From assembly GCF_029961025.1 (NCBI RefSeq), contig NZ_JASBVP010000002.1, positions 124,001 to 188,000 on the forward strand: a stretch of 64,000 bases of DNA, given 5' to 3'. Source of the DNA: Mycobacterium sp. Its GTDB lineage: Bacteria > Actinomycetota > Actinomycetes > Mycobacteriales > Mycobacteriaceae. Positions within the stretch are counted from its first letter, which is position 1, and each line of letters begins with the position of its first letter. The position numbers and the translations under genes were made by a program. The notes beneath the pieces are model-generated. The model saw nothing but the letters and a program-made list of their open reading frames with translations. It did no database searches and was not told where the DNA came from. This document shows positions 38,867 through 48,321 of this stretch, one piece after another.

Positions 38867-40582
38867 ATGGTCGAAACACCCGACACGCGCAAGGCCGTCG
38901 ACATCAAACCGCGCAGCCGAGACGTCACCGACGGTCTGGAGAAAGCCGCCGCCCGCGGAATGCTGCGGGCGGTGGGGATGGGCGATGAGGACTTCGCCAA
39001 ACCGCAGATCGGGGTGGCGTCGTCCTGGAATGAGATCACGCCGTGCAACCTGTCGTTGGCCCGGCTGGCCCAAGCCGCGAAGGACGGGGTGTTCGCCGCG
39101 GGCGGCTACCCTCTTGAGTTCGGAACGATTTCGGTGTCCGACGGCATCTCCATGGGTCACGAGGGGATGCACTTTTCGCTGCCGTCGCGGGAGTTGATCG
39201 CCGACAGCGTCGAGACCGTGATGCAGGCCGAGCGGCTCGACGGCTCGGTGCTGCTGGCCGGCTGCGACAAGTCGCTGCCCGGGATGCTGATGGCGGCCGC
39301 ACGGCTGGACCTGCCGGCGGTGTTCCTGTATGCGGGCACGATTCTGCCCGGGTGGGCCAAGCTATCCGACGGCAGTGCGCGCGAGGTCACCATCATCGAC
39401 GCCTTCGAGGCGGTGGGGGCCTGTGCACGGGGTCTGATGCGGCGCGAAGACGTCGACGCCATCGAGCGGGCCGTCTGTCCCGGCGAGGGCGCGTGCGGCG
39501 GTATGTACACCGCCAACACCATGGCCAGTGCCGCTGAAGCCCTGGGCATGTCGCTGCCGGGCAGCGCGTCCCCGCCGGCCACCGACCGGCGACGCGACGG
39601 TTTCGCGCGCCGCAGCGGCCAGGCCGTGGTCGAACTGCTGCGCCGCGGCATCACCACGCGCGACATCCTCACCAAAGAGGCCTTCGAGAACGCGATTGCG
39701 GTGGTGATGGCGTTGGGGGGCTCCACCAACGCGGTGCTGCACCTGCTCGCCATCGCCTACGAGGCAAACGTCAAGCTGTCGCTGGAGGATTTCAGCCGGG
39801 TCGGCGCGCGGGTTCCCCACCTCGCCGACGTCAAGCCGTTCGGTCGTCACGTGATGTTCGACGTCGACCGCGTCGGCGGTGTCCCGGTGGTCATGAAGGC
39901 ATTGCTGGACGCCGGTCTGCTGCACGGTGACTGTCTGACCGTCACCGGCCGGACCATGGCCGAGAACCTCGCAGCCATCGCCCCACCCGACCCGGACGGG
40001 AAGGTGCTGCGGGCACTGGACAACCCACTTCATCGGACCGGCGGGATCACCATCCTGCACGGATCGCTCGCCCCGGAGGGCGCGGTGATCAAGACCGCTG
40101 GCCTGGAATGTGATGTATTCGAGGGCACTGCAAGGGTTTTCGACCGGGAACGGGCCGCACTGGATGCTCTGGAGGATGGCACTATCACCGCAGGCGATGC
40201 GGTGGTGATTCGCTACGAAGGCCCTAAAGGGGGTCCCGGAATGCGTGAGATGCTCGCCATCACCGGCGCAATCAAGGGAGCGGGCCTCGGCAAAGAGGTG
40301 CTGCTGTTGACCGACGGGAGGTTCTCCGGAGGCACCACCGGCCCATGCGTCGGGCATGTGGCCCCGGAGGCGGTCGACGGCGGACCGATTGCATTCCTGC
40401 GCGACGGTGACCGGATCCGCCTGGACGTCGTCAATGAAACCCTGGACGTCTTAGTCGATAGCGATGAATTCGCCTCCCGCCGTGCAGGCTTCACGCCGCT
40501 GGAGCCACGCTATACCACCGGTGTCCTGGCCAAGTACGTCAAACTCGTGGGCTCGGCCGCGATCGGAGCGGTGTGCGGTTAG
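38867..40582 (+). CDS. ilvD: Dihydroxy-acid dehydratase
   Basis: Dehydrates dihydroxyisovalerate and dihydroxymethylvalerate in valine, leucine and isoleucine synthesis. 571 residues. Iron-sulphur ligands are in [12 protein letters not shown] (about 133) and [16 protein letters not shown] (about 204-210); the C-terminal signature [19 protein letters not shown] is intact. ATG 38867 has no Shine-Dalgarno; CATACT ends 6 nt upstream as a -10 box, so the mRNA may be leaderless. Because its promoter overlaps the RicR operator region, copper-linked expression is possible, and Fe-S dehydratases are well-known copper targets. Confidence 0.96.
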   Translation: MVETPDTRKAVDIKPRSRDVTDGLEKAAARGMLRAVGMGDEDFAKPQIGVASSWNEITPCNLSLARLAQAAKDGVFAAGGYPLEFGTISVSDGISMGHEGMHFSLPSRELIADSVETVMQAERLDGSVLLAGCDKSLPGMLMAAARLDLPAVFLYAGTILPGWAKLSDGSAREVTIIDAFEAVGACARGLMRREDVDAIERAVCPGEGACGGMYTANTMASAAEALGMSLPGSASPPATDRRRDGFARRSGQAVVELLRRGITTRDILTKEAFENAIAVVMALGGSTNAVLHLLAIAYEANVKLSLEDFSRVGARVPHLADVKPFGRHVMFDVDRVGGVPVVMKALLDAGLLHGDCLTVTGRTMAENLAAIAPPDPDGKVLRALDNPLHRTGGITILHGSLAPEGAVIKTAGLECDVFEGTARVFDRERAALDALEDGTITAGDAVVIRYEGPKGGPGMREMLAITGAIKGAGLGKEVLLLTDGRFSGGTTGPCVGHVAPEAVDGGPIAFLRDGDRIRLDVVNETLDVLVDSDEFASRRAGFTPLEPRYTTGVLAKYVKLVGSAAIGAVCG

Positions 40583-40615
40583 ACCGCGGTTATGCCCTGG
40601 CCGTCGCAGGGCGCG

Positions 40616-40650
40616 CCCTTGCCCGGCCGGAAGACCCGCCCGGGCAAGGG
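40616..40650. terminator. Hairpin terminator between ilvD and the SPW-repeat gene
   Basis: CCCTTGCCCGG (40616-40626) and CCGGGCAAGGG (40640-40650) form an 11-bp perfect stem with a 13-nt loop, 33 nt after the ilvD stop and 38 nt from the stop of the convergent gene. No U-tract. Likely bidirectional. Confidence 0.78.
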
Positions 40651-40688
40651 CAGCCGGAGGTTAGCTTGCCGGCTGGCCGTACTTGCGC

Positions 40689-41132
40689 CTACTCATGCCT
40701 GCCGGCTGAGCTGCGCGCCCGCATACCGAAGTACACGGCGGTTATACCCAGGCAGGCCAGCACCGCACCGGCGACGAGATTCGACCAGATCATGCCGGCG
40801 GTCGGGTGCACGCCGTGCACGACCCACGGCGAGATCATGAGCCAGACACCGAAAACCGGCAACGTCCAGGTCATGCCATGGGTGCGGTCCAGTGCCGCCG
40901 CGAACCCATATGCCAGTACCGCGACCGCGATGCCGACGATCAGATCGTTGCGCGCCAGCGGTCTCGTCGTGGCAAATCCCACGATCCACGGCGACAACGC
41001 CGTGTAAAGGCCGGTCAGCAAGGCCAGGCCGAAGGTGAACTGCGCGGTCATCGATTCGGCTGCGCGCTCATAACCGGCCCGCAGAGCCAACAAATCGGGG
41101 TGCTGTTCGATCGATGGATGTACGGTGCTCAT
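40689..41132 (-). CDS. SPW-repeat membrane protein (Rv0188-like)
   Basis: 147 residues with four transmembrane helices arranged as two SPW repeats: LSPWIVGF and ISPWVVHG. The N-terminal 25 residues (MSTVHPSIEQHPDLLALRAGYERAAE) are hydrophilic. Length and motif order agree with Mtb Rv0188. Function of SPW proteins is unknown. The transposon at 41221 starts 88 nt upstream of the ATG and may have displaced original promoter elements. Confidence 0.87.
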   Translation of the reverse strand: MSTVHPSIEQHPDLLALRAGYERAAESMTAQFTFGLALLTGLYTALSPWIVGFATTRPLARNDLIVGIAVAVLAYGFAAALDRTHGMTWTLPVFGVWLMISPWVVHGVHPTAGMIWSNLVAGAVLACLGITAVYFGMRARSSAGRHE

Positions 41133-41223
41133 TTCGTGACCTTTCTGTTATACCGCAAGCCTTTTGGGCTTACCGCAACCCCTCCACCTGTCCCAAGATT
41201 ACGCTTGCTATCACGATGCCGGC

Positions 41224-41281
41224 GTGCCTCACCTACTTTGAGCGCGTGGCCGACGGTGGTGCCTCACCTATTTTGAGCGCG
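41224..41281 (+). repeat. Left end: two direct copies of the transposon terminal repeat
   Basis: 23-bp copies at 41224-41246 and 41259-41281 differ at one base (CTACTTTG versus CTATTTTG). Each is an inverted counterpart of the right-end copies. Two transposase-binding sites per end are inferred. Confidence 0.85.
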
Positions 41282-41321
41282 TGACCCGGAAGGCTTGCCT
41301 GGTGTGGAAGGCAAGATCGAT

Positions 41322-42563
41322 ATGGCTGCCAGGCGACAGGTAACGAACAAACTGCGAGGTCAGTACCGCAAGGCGTCGAAGGCGGACAAGGGCAAGATCT
41401 TGGATCGGGTGGTGGCCACCACGGGGATGGGCCGCTCGACGGCCCGGCGGATGCTGACCGGCCCGAGACTGCTGGACCCGGCCGAGCAGGTCGACGGGCG
41501 CACATTGCGGGCGCGGGGCTTTAGCGACGACGCCAGGGCGCTTTTGGAGCATGTGTGGGCGTTGATGGGCATGCCGTGCGGCAAGTACCTGGTGGTCATG
41601 CTTCCGCTGTGGCTGCCGCTGCTGGCCGAAGCCGGTGATCTCGACAAGCCGTTCGCCACCGAGGCGGCATTGGCGCAGCTGAAGGCGATGAGCGCGGCCA
41701 CCGTGGACCGCTACCTCAAACCGGCCCGGGCCAAGATGCGGATCAAGGGCATTTCGACAACGAAACCGTCTCCGCTGCTGCGGAACTCGATCAGCATCCG
41801 TACCTGCGCTGATGAGGCACCGGAGGCCCCCGGGGTGATCGAGGCCGATACCGTGGCGCATTGCGGCCCGACGCTGATCGGCGAGTTCGCCCGCACGCTG
41901 ACGATGACCGACCTAGTGACCGGCTGGACCGAGAACCACTCGATCCGCAACAACGCCTCGAAGTGGATCACCGCCGGCATCGAGGAGCTGCAGGAGCGGT
42001 TCCCGTTTCCCATGGTGATTTTCGACAGCGATTGCGGGGGTGAATTCATCAATCACGACGTCGCCAAGTGGCTGCAGGACCGCGACGTCACCCAGACCCG
42101 CTCGCGGCCCTACCAGAAGAACGACCAGGCGCACGTGGAGTCGAAGAACAACCACGTGGTGCGCAAACACGCGTTCTACTGGCGTTACGACACCCCGGCA
42201 GAGCTGGAGCTGCTCAACGAGCTGTGGGCGCTGGTGTCGCTGCGGTTGAACTTCTTCACCCCGACCAAAAAGGCCGTCGGCTACACCACCACCGCCAACG
42301 GTCGCCGCAAGCGGATCTACGACAAGCCAGCCACCCCGTGGCAGCGCCTGCAGGCATCGGGAGTGCTTGATGCCCAACAGCTGTCGGAAGTGGCTGCCCG
42401 GATCGAAGGCATCAATCCAGCCGATCTGACTCGGCAGATCAACACCATCCAGATGCAGCTGCTGGACCTGGCCAAGGTCAAGACCGAGGCCCTGGCCGCC
42501 GCCCGCCACATCGACCTGGAAGCATTACAGCTGTCAATCAACCGATTGGCCAAGGCGAAGTAG
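41322..42563 (+). CDS. rve-type DDE transposase
   Basis: 413 residues from ATG 41322. An N-terminal helix-turn-helix region (KADKGKILDRVVATTGMGRSTARRML) is followed by a second helical domain and an RNase H-like rve core: first Asp in GVIEADTVAHCG, second in VIFDSDCGGEF, and Glu in QAHVESKNNHVVR, giving a full DDE triad. The frame is complete. The C-terminal part (AVGYTTTANGRRKRIYDKPATPWQRL) resembles the integrase-like C-terminal module of this group. The element could be functional. Confidence 0.9.
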   Translation: MAARRQVTNKLRGQYRKASKADKGKILDRVVATTGMGRSTARRMLTGPRLLDPAEQVDGRTLRARGFSDDARALLEHVWALMGMPCGKYLVVMLPLWLPLLAEAGDLDKPFATEAALAQLKAMSAATVDRYLKPARAKMRIKGISTTKPSPLLRNSISIRTCADEAPEAPGVIEADTVAHCGPTLIGEFARTLTMTDLVTGWTENHSIRNNASKWITAGIEELQERFPFPMVIFDSDCGGEFINHDVAKWLQDRDVTQTRSRPYQKNDQAHVESKNNHVVRKHAFYWRYDTPAELELLNELWALVSLRLNFFTPTKKAVGYTTTANGRRKRIYDKPATPWQRLQASGVLDAQQLSEVAARIEGINPADLTRQINTIQMQLLDLAKVKTEALAAARHIDLEALQLSINRLAKAK

Positions 42564-42575
42564 TGCAAGCATCCA

Positions 42576-42634
42576 CGCGCTCACTATGTGTGAGGCACCA
42601 GCCCCCGCTTCGCGCTCACTTTTATGTGAGGCAC
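42576..42634 (-). repeat. Right end: two direct copies of the transposon terminal repeat
   Basis: Copies at 42576-42598 and 42611-42634, reverse complement of the left-end repeats with a variable centre. They start 13 nt after the transposase stop. The 35-nt spacing equals that of the left end. Confidence 0.85.
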
Positions 42635-42838
42635 GGCGGATGCCAGCAACGACGAGCGGGCGGGTTCACGGCCATCAAATCGGCCGGGCGCGCACGGTTG
42701 CCGTCACCGGTGCTGGCGTGCACGAAAGCCCGTCGGCTCGGCGCCGTACCGATTGCACGCGCACCGTATCCGCGGTGGTATCCATACCGTTGTCGGGCGC
42801 TTCGATGCGCAGTTGCACGGCGGGAACCGAGGTGAGCC

Positions 42839-43825
42839 ATGGACTTCGCGGATCGGCTTCGCATCGATACCCCTGTGGGACAAGCCGGTATGGGGGGCGG
42901 TCTGGCCGGTGCGGCACTGGCCGCTGCGGTCGCCCGGGCCGGCGGCCTTGGAACACTGGGGCTGGCGGCGCCCGACAAGCTCCGAACGGCGATCGGCGAC
43001 GTGCGCGCCGCGGCCCCGGGCCGCGCCGTAGCGGTGAACCTGTTAGCGCCCTTCCTGCGTCGCAGCCACGTCGCGACGTGCGTCGACACCGGCGTCGACG
43101 TCGTGGTGCTGGCGTTCGGCGGAAGCCGACGGCTGGTCGGGCACCTTCGCGATGCCGGGATCTTCGTTTTCGTGATGGTGGGTACCCCAGCTCAAGCGCG
43201 CCAAGCCGTGGGCTGGGGCGCTGACGGCCTGATCGCTCAGGGCAGGGAGGCCGGTGGTCATCTGGTGGGAACCATGCCGGCGCTCGAGTTCCTGCCGCAG
43301 GCTCGCGCGGTGGCCGTCGGGCGCCCCGTGTTGTTGGCCGGAGGGATTGCGACCGGCGCCGACACCCGGGCCGCACTGGATGCGGGCGCCGACGGCGTCA
43401 TCGCCGGAACGAGGTTCTTAATGACCTACGAGGCCAACGCCCATCCCGAATATCAGCGACGAGTAATCGACGCCGAGACGACGATAGAGACCACACTGTT
43501 CGGCACGAGCTGGCCGCTCCGGCACCGCGTCGTCCCCAATGCCGCCACGCAACGGTGGTGCCGCCCGGACGGCAGGGCCAAGAAACTCCCCGCCGCATTG
43601 AACGCGTGCAGCCGTCCGCTATCGGTGCTCGGCCGTCTCGACGCCGGTACCTTGATCCGGCTGCAGTCGCCCACCCTTCCGCTGTTCACGCCGCTGCCGC
43701 CGCTCTCCGGAATGCCGGCGAGCTGGGTTGACCGCACCGCGCTCTACGCCGGGGAAACGGCACTGCGGATTGGCGAGATCACCTCAGCGGAGCAGGCCGT
43801 CAAGGATCTGACGCCGCGCGGATGA
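42839..43825 (+). CDS. Nitronate monooxygenase/2-nitropropane-dioxygenase-like flavoprotein
   Basis: 328-residue FMN-dependent TIM-barrel enzyme. Family blocks: QAGMGGGLAGAALAAAVARAGGLGTLG at the N-terminus, the phosphate-binding and active-site region DGLIAQGREAGGHLVG with a His, PVLLAGGIATGADTRAALDAGADGVIAGTRFL near residue 165-195, and a divergent C-terminal quarter. It would oxidise alkyl nitronates, or use another substrate, as many annotated members do. It is not between Rv0188 and Rv0187 in Mtb as I know it, so the gene is accessory here. Convergent with the O-methyltransferase gene, 11 nt apart. Confidence 0.84.
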   Translation: MDFADRLRIDTPVGQAGMGGGLAGAALAAAVARAGGLGTLGLAAPDKLRTAIGDVRAAAPGRAVAVNLLAPFLRRSHVATCVDTGVDVVVLAFGGSRRLVGHLRDAGIFVFVMVGTPAQARQAVGWGADGLIAQGREAGGHLVGTMPALEFLPQARAVAVGRPVLLAGGIATGADTRAALDAGADGVIAGTRFLMTYEANAHPEYQRRVIDAETTIETTLFGTSWPLRHRVVPNAATQRWCRPDGRAKKLPAALNACSRPLSVLGRLDAGTLIRLQSPTLPLFTPLPPLSGMPASWVDRTALYAGETALRIGEITSAEQAVKDLTPRG

Positions 43826-43836
43826 CACCGCGGGCG

Positions 43837-44496
43837 CTACTTCACCACAGCGAGCGCGAACCCGTCCCATCCCTTGGCGCCGACGGTCTGGATCACGGCG
43901 GTGTCCAGGCGGGGATGCTCCCCCATCAACTGCAGTGTTTGGCGCGTCGCCTGCGCTTCCCGACTGTCGACGGGCGGATTCAAAACCTCCCCCTCGCGAA
44001 TGACATTGTCTATCACGATAACTGAGCCGGGGTGGGTGAGCCGGATGGCCCATTCCACATATGCCGGATAGTTTTCCTTGTCGGCGTCGATGAACACCAG
44101 GTCGAAGGGGCCGCCGGTCACCGCCGGCAAGGTGTCCAATGCGGCACCGACCACCACCTCCACCCGGTCACCGACACCCGCCCGAGCCAGGTTGGCGCGG
44201 GCAACCTCGGCGTGCCTGGGTTCATATTCCAGGGTCACCACCCGTCCGTCGGGCTCGGCGCCGCGTGCCAGCCAGATGGTGCTGTAGCCACCCAGCGTGC
44301 CGATCTCCAGGATCCGGCGCGCCCGCATGGCGCCGGCCAACAAGCAGAGGAACTTGCCCTGCTGGGCCGAGACGGCGATCCGTGGCAGCCCGGCGGCGTC
44401 GCTGGCTTCCAGCACGGCCGACCATGTCGGATCCTCACCCACCAGGGTGCGATCCAAATACGCGTCGACGTCCCGTGCGGTTGGCTTCTGGCTCAT
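43837..44496 (-). CDS. O-methyltransferase (Rv0187-like)
   Basis: 219 residues, class I SAM-dependent, COMT-like family 3. SAM motif ILEIGTLGGYSTIWLARG, acidic VTLEYEPRHAEVARANL, the metal-binding DLVFIDADKENYPAYVEWA and VIVIDNVIREGEV with two further Asp/Asn ligands. This family is divalent-metal-dependent and methylates catechol-like or other hydroxyls. Collinear with Mtb Rv0187, and next to mymT as in Mtb. Physiological substrate unknown. Confidence 0.92.
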   Translation of the reverse strand: MSQKPTARDVDAYLDRTLVGEDPTWSAVLEASDAAGLPRIAVSAQQGKFLCLLAGAMRARRILEIGTLGGYSTIWLARGAEPDGRVVTLEYEPRHAEVARANLARAGVGDRVEVVVGAALDTLPAVTGGPFDLVFIDADKENYPAYVEWAIRLTHPGSVIVIDNVIREGEVLNPPVDSREAQATRQTLQLMGEHPRLDTAVIQTVGAKGWDGFALAVVK

Positions 44497-44509
44497 TCAG
44501 CCAACATTA

Positions 44510-44580
44510 GCCCGGCGACGATGCGGGCCCGCAGGGCCCGAGAAGGAGCCGGGCCATCACGGCCCGCCCGGCGACGATGC
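44510..44580. repeat. 15-bp direct repeat pair upstream of mymT
   Basis: GCCCGGCGACGATGC occurs at 44510-44524 and again at 44566-44580, 56 nt apart, in the region between the O-methyltransferase start and the mymT promoter. Meaning unknown. Confidence 0.5.
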
Positions 44581-44653
44581 CCGGTGGCACGACGGCACGC
44601 CCCGCGCCGGCAGGGAGGAACTCGTGATTGGCGCCGGCAACAGGTGGTTACTT

Positions 44654-44672
44654 TATACCCGTATGGGGTATA
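44654..44672 (+). promoter_or_regulatory. RicR operator upstream of mymT
   Basis: TATACCC-GTATG-GGGTATA, a perfect 7-bp inverted repeat with core TACCC-N5-GGGTA, the same as the ricR site at 38803. It is 94 nt upstream of the mymT ATG. Copper-released RicR repression of mymT is established in Mtb; the sequence supports it here. Confidence 0.9.
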
Positions 44673-44766
44673 TGCTCTTATTGGCCGTCTGGGCCCGTCG
44701 AGGACGGCCGCGAGTAATGAGTAATGAAATGACCGCAGGTCCCAACACAGATAAGGGGTTACGTCA

Positions 44767-44913
44767 ATGGCAAGCTATGAATCCGGAACCGTCCTGACCT
44801 GTGCGCACGAAGGCTGTGGCTGTCGGGTACGCATCGAGGATGAATGCCACTGCTCCGGTGCAGGTGCCCCGTATCGATGCACATGCGGTAGTGAAATGGT
44901 TCCCGTCGGGTAA
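44767..44913 (+). CDS. mymT: Mycobacterial metallothionein MymT
   Basis: 48 residues, too short for many gene finders. Seven Cys residues occur, in [22 protein letters not shown] and YRCTCGSE, the same spacing as Mtb Rv0186A, whose product binds several Cu(I) ions and protects against copper. ATG 44767 begins [10 protein letters not shown]; Mtb MymT has a few extra N-terminal residues. A RicR operator lies upstream and a strong hairpin downstream, giving a complete single-gene copper-inducible unit. A plain hypothetical ORF is very unlikely given the cysteine pattern and the location next to Rv0187. Confidence 0.95.
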   Translation: MASYESGTVLTCAHEGCGCRVRIEDECHCSGAGAPYRCTCGSEMVPVG

Positions 44914-44928
44914 ACCGATCCGGCATGC

Positions 44929-44965
44929 ACTCACGGGCTTGTCAGAGCGCGGCAAGCCCGTGAGT
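44929..44965. terminator. Hairpin terminator after mymT
   Basis: ACTCACGGGCTTG (44929-44941) and CAAGCCCGTGAGT (44953-44965) make a 13-bp perfect stem with an 11-nt loop, beginning 16 nt after the mymT stop. No U-tract follows. Confidence 0.8.
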
Positions 44966-45093
44966 CGTGTCGATGGGGTGCTCGCCGCGCCGATGGACCA
45001 CGACCGCGTCCAACACGGCCTCACCCCCGGGCGAAGTGGCCGGGGTGCTGCGCGGACTCGTCGGTGCCGCACGGGCCGCCAGCGTTCACCGGC

Positions 45094-45624
45094 TCACGCT
45101 AATCGGACACCTTCCTTGGCGTACACGACGCGCAACACGTACCCGAGTTCCGGTCCCATCACCAACTCGGCCAGGGTACACATCGTCGCGACGAACTGCG
45201 GCCCGTGCGCCGGCCGGGTGTTGCACAGGTGATGTGCGAGTTCATGGAGCACTACCAGCTCGCGCATCGCCCAGTTCGTGCCGTCACGGTCAGGCACCGC
45301 GATAATCCCTGTGCCCTCACGGCTTTCGTAGTGCGCCGCGGCGGCGGCCCGCCGTGCCCGGACCGTCAGCGGAGCTGCCGTGGGCCAATGCCGGCGCACC
45401 GCGGGCAAGCCCAGCACGTCGTCGACATAGCGCTGCACCGCGGCGACCGAGCCGAACCGCGCCTCCGGCGGCAGCGTCAACCGAGTTCCGAAGAACTCCA
45501 CAGCGGGTAAACCGTGCCCGGCGGCACGGTCGAACAAGGTCCGCACAAATTCCTCGGCCGCATACACCCTGGACCGCTGGGCATCGCGGGCCAGGGGCGC
45601 TCCGGCACCCCGGCGTGCGCTCAC
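45094..45624 (-). CDS. HExxH metalloprotease-like protein (Rv0185-like)
   Basis: 176 residues with VVLHELAHHLCNTRPAHGPQF, a HExxH zinc motif with a third His downstream, in a family of mycobacterial proteins typically 150-180 residues long. No signal peptide. Its GTG start overlaps the stop of the upstream DUF2786 gene by 4 nt. Both match the Mtb pair Rv0184/Rv0185 in order. The same fusion of a DUF2786 protein and a metalloprotease neighbour is seen in other actinobacteria; the target is unknown. Confidence 0.85.
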   Translation of the reverse strand: MSARRGAGAPLARDAQRSRVYAAEEFVRTLFDRAAGHGLPAVEFFGTRLTLPPEARFGSVAAVQRYVDDVLGLPAVRRHWPTAAPLTVRARRAAAAAHYESREGTGIIAVPDRDGTNWAMRELVVLHELAHHLCNTRPAHGPQFVATMCTLAELVMGPELGYVLRVVYAKEGVRLA

Positions 45625-46370
45625 CGGTCCAGCGCGGCACGCGCCGCTGAAAGTTCCAGGTTGTTCCCGAGACGTGCCTGCCTGCCGGCCCGGTCGCCGG
45701 CCCGCCGCGCCGCCGACGAATACCCGGCCGACGCCCTGCTCGCCCGCCAGATGCCGCGCGCCTTCGACGCGCTGCGATAGTAGTCACGCAATTCGATCTC
45801 CTTGTTCCGCAGCGCGATCGCGGTGCCCGGCGGACGGCCGTGATCCCTCTCGGCCGCTCGCCGGGTCTGCTCCCGGGCCGCGGCCAGCCGCTGTCCGACC
45901 CGGGCCCCGAACGCCAACTGGAAGTTCAATCTGGCCGTGATCGCCGGTGTGGGCCGGTAGGCCCCGGAGGCGATGTAGGCGTCGGATGCCCGCACCATCT
46001 GCACCACCAGGCTGGCGTAGAGGGCGTGGCTGACGTCGATGTCCTCGGCAAAGCCATAGGCGTAGACGAAGGTCGAATTCGACGCTACGTCGCAGCGGAC
46101 GTCGTTGGCGGCGGCGATCAGCACGAACAACTGCGCGTAGGTGCGCAAACCCTTGGTTCCCGCCGTACCGATGGTGATGGTCCGCTGGATCGGCCTCTGG
46201 GCGGCCGGCCGCCGAGTCGCGTGCGATCGGGCCACCGCCAGATCGATGGATGTCGCCGTGGCCAGTCGTTGCGCTGCCGCCATAAACGCCTCGGCTTCAT
46301 GGGGATTGTCGGTACCTTCGGCCTGGCGCAACAAGGCGGCGATGCGTGAGAGCATCTTCTCGTCGGTCAT
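45621..46370 (-). CDS. DUF2786-domain protein (Rv0184-like)
   Basis: 249 residues. The N-terminal DUF2786 motif is present: KMLSRIAALLRQAEGTDNPHEAEAFMAAAQRLATATSIDLAVA. A middle region (YAQLFVLIAAANDVRCDVASNSTFVYAYGF) and a long Arg/Ala-rich C-terminal helix follow. ATG 46370. Coupled to the metalloprotease gene by a 4-nt overlap. Function unknown; the family is frequent in actinobacteria and their phages. Confidence 0.86.
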   Translation of the reverse strand: MTDEKMLSRIAALLRQAEGTDNPHEAEAFMAAAQRLATATSIDLAVARSHATRRPAAQRPIQRTITIGTAGTKGLRTYAQLFVLIAAANDVRCDVASNSTFVYAYGFAEDIDVSHALYASLVVQMVRASDAYIASGAYRPTPAITARLNFQLAFGARVGQRLAAAREQTRRAAERDHGRPPGTAIALRNKEIELRDYYRSASKARGIWRASRASAGYSSAARRAGDRAGRQARLGNNLELSAARAALDR

Positions 46371-46416
46371 AGCGTCAATCTAAAGGAGCGGCGCGACATT
46401 TCCGGGTACCGTCGCC

Positions 46417-47361
<945 letters not shown>

Positions 47362-47442
47362 TCACGTCACGACGAAACCGCGTTTAACGGCGCTGTTCTC
47401 CGCGCGCCATCCGCCCGCGGTAGGACGGCTTAGCCTGGAGCC

Positions 47443-48177
47443 ATGCCTGCCGTCGTCGAGGTCCGGCGCGCCGCGGACCGGGCCGTTACCAAGACCCCCT
47501 GGCTGAACTCCAGGCACTCCTTCTCGTTCGGTGATCACTACGACCCGCACAATACCCACCACGGGCTGTTGCTGGTGAATAACGACGACATCGTCGAGCC
47601 GGGCGCCGGGTTTGACACCCACGCGCATCGGGACATGGAGATCACCACCTGGGTGCTGCAGGGTTCACTGACCCATCGGGATTCCACCGGCAATCGCGGG
47701 GTGATCTATCCCGGCCTGGCTCAATTGATGTCGGCAGGCAGCGGCATCATGCACTCGGAAAAGAACGAGTCAGCCACGCGGCCAGTGCATTTTGTGCAAA
47801 TGTGGGTTGTCCCGGATGAGACCGGGCTCCCGCCGGGTTACCAACAGCACCACATCGACAGCCGGGTCCTGCACAACGCATTGACGCCGGTCGCCTCGGG
47901 AATACCTGGTCGGGACGCCGCCATTGTGATCCATAACCGAAACGCCGCCCTGCTCTGCGCGCGGCTGGACCCCGGTAAAGGAGTTGACTTGCCGTCGGCT
48001 CCCTACGTGCACCTGTTCGTCGCGCGTGGGCGACTGGTCCTGGAAGGCCTGGACGATGGCGGCCGCCTCGACGAGGGTGACGCCGTGCGATTCACCGCCT
48101 CCGACAGCCGGCGGATAACGGCCACCACACCGTCGGAAATCCTGGTCTGGGAGATGAACGCGACTCTCGGTGGCTAG
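47443..48177 (+). CDS. Pirin-family protein (Rv0181c-like)
   Basis: 244-residue bicupin. The N-terminal cupin holds pirin metal ligands: FDTHAHRDMEITTWVLQG and SAGSGIMHSEKNES (three His and one Glu). The second cupin is degenerate. Pirins bind Fe and may act as quercetinases or redox-sensitive cofactors; the role in mycobacteria is unknown. Family conservation runs over the full length from ATG 47443. Confidence 0.92.
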   Translation: MPAVVEVRRAADRAVTKTPWLNSRHSFSFGDHYDPHNTHHGLLLVNNDDIVEPGAGFDTHAHRDMEITTWVLQGSLTHRDSTGNRGVIYPGLAQLMSAGSGIMHSEKNESATRPVHFVQMWVVPDETGLPPGYQQHHIDSRVLHNALTPVASGIPGRDAAIVIHNRNAALLCARLDPGKGVDLPSAPYVHLFVARGRLVLEGLDDGGRLDEGDAVRFTASDSRRITATTPSEILVWEMNATLGG

Positions 48178-48321
48178 CCGAGCGGGCGTACCCCCCGAGC
48201 GATCACCCACTAACCCAAGAAAGACCCAGCGGCTGAAGGTAATTGCCCCGCCGCCAAAGCGTCATAAGACCGTTACTCAAATCAACGCTGTCGCCCGTGC
48301 GGCCGATGCTGTGGTTGTCGT

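Larger units (their letters stand above)
41221..42638 (+). mobile_element. DDE (rve-type) insertion sequence with doubled terminal repeats
   Basis: About 1.4 kb with one transposase gene. Each end has two copies of GTGCCTCAC-N6-TGAGCGCG-type repeats in inverted orientation (41224-41246 and 41259-41281; 42576-42598 and 42611-42634), spaced 35 nt at both ends. GATGCC flanks the element at 41215-41220 and 42639-42644 and may be the target-site duplication. Family not assigned; an ISNCY/IS1202- or IS481-like group is possible. Confidence 0.82.

Noticed and set aside
41215..41246. Interpreting GTGCCTCAC repeats upstream of the SPW gene as its operator
   Set aside because: The same repeats occur inverted at the other end of the transposase gene, so they are transposon ends.
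44967..45120. Coding-like stretch (GEVAGVLRGLVGAARAASVHRLTLIGHLP) downstream of mymT
   Set aside because: It reads plausibly for about 30 codons but runs into the antisense of the Rv0185-like gene and has no start context; possibly a decayed gene end, not called.
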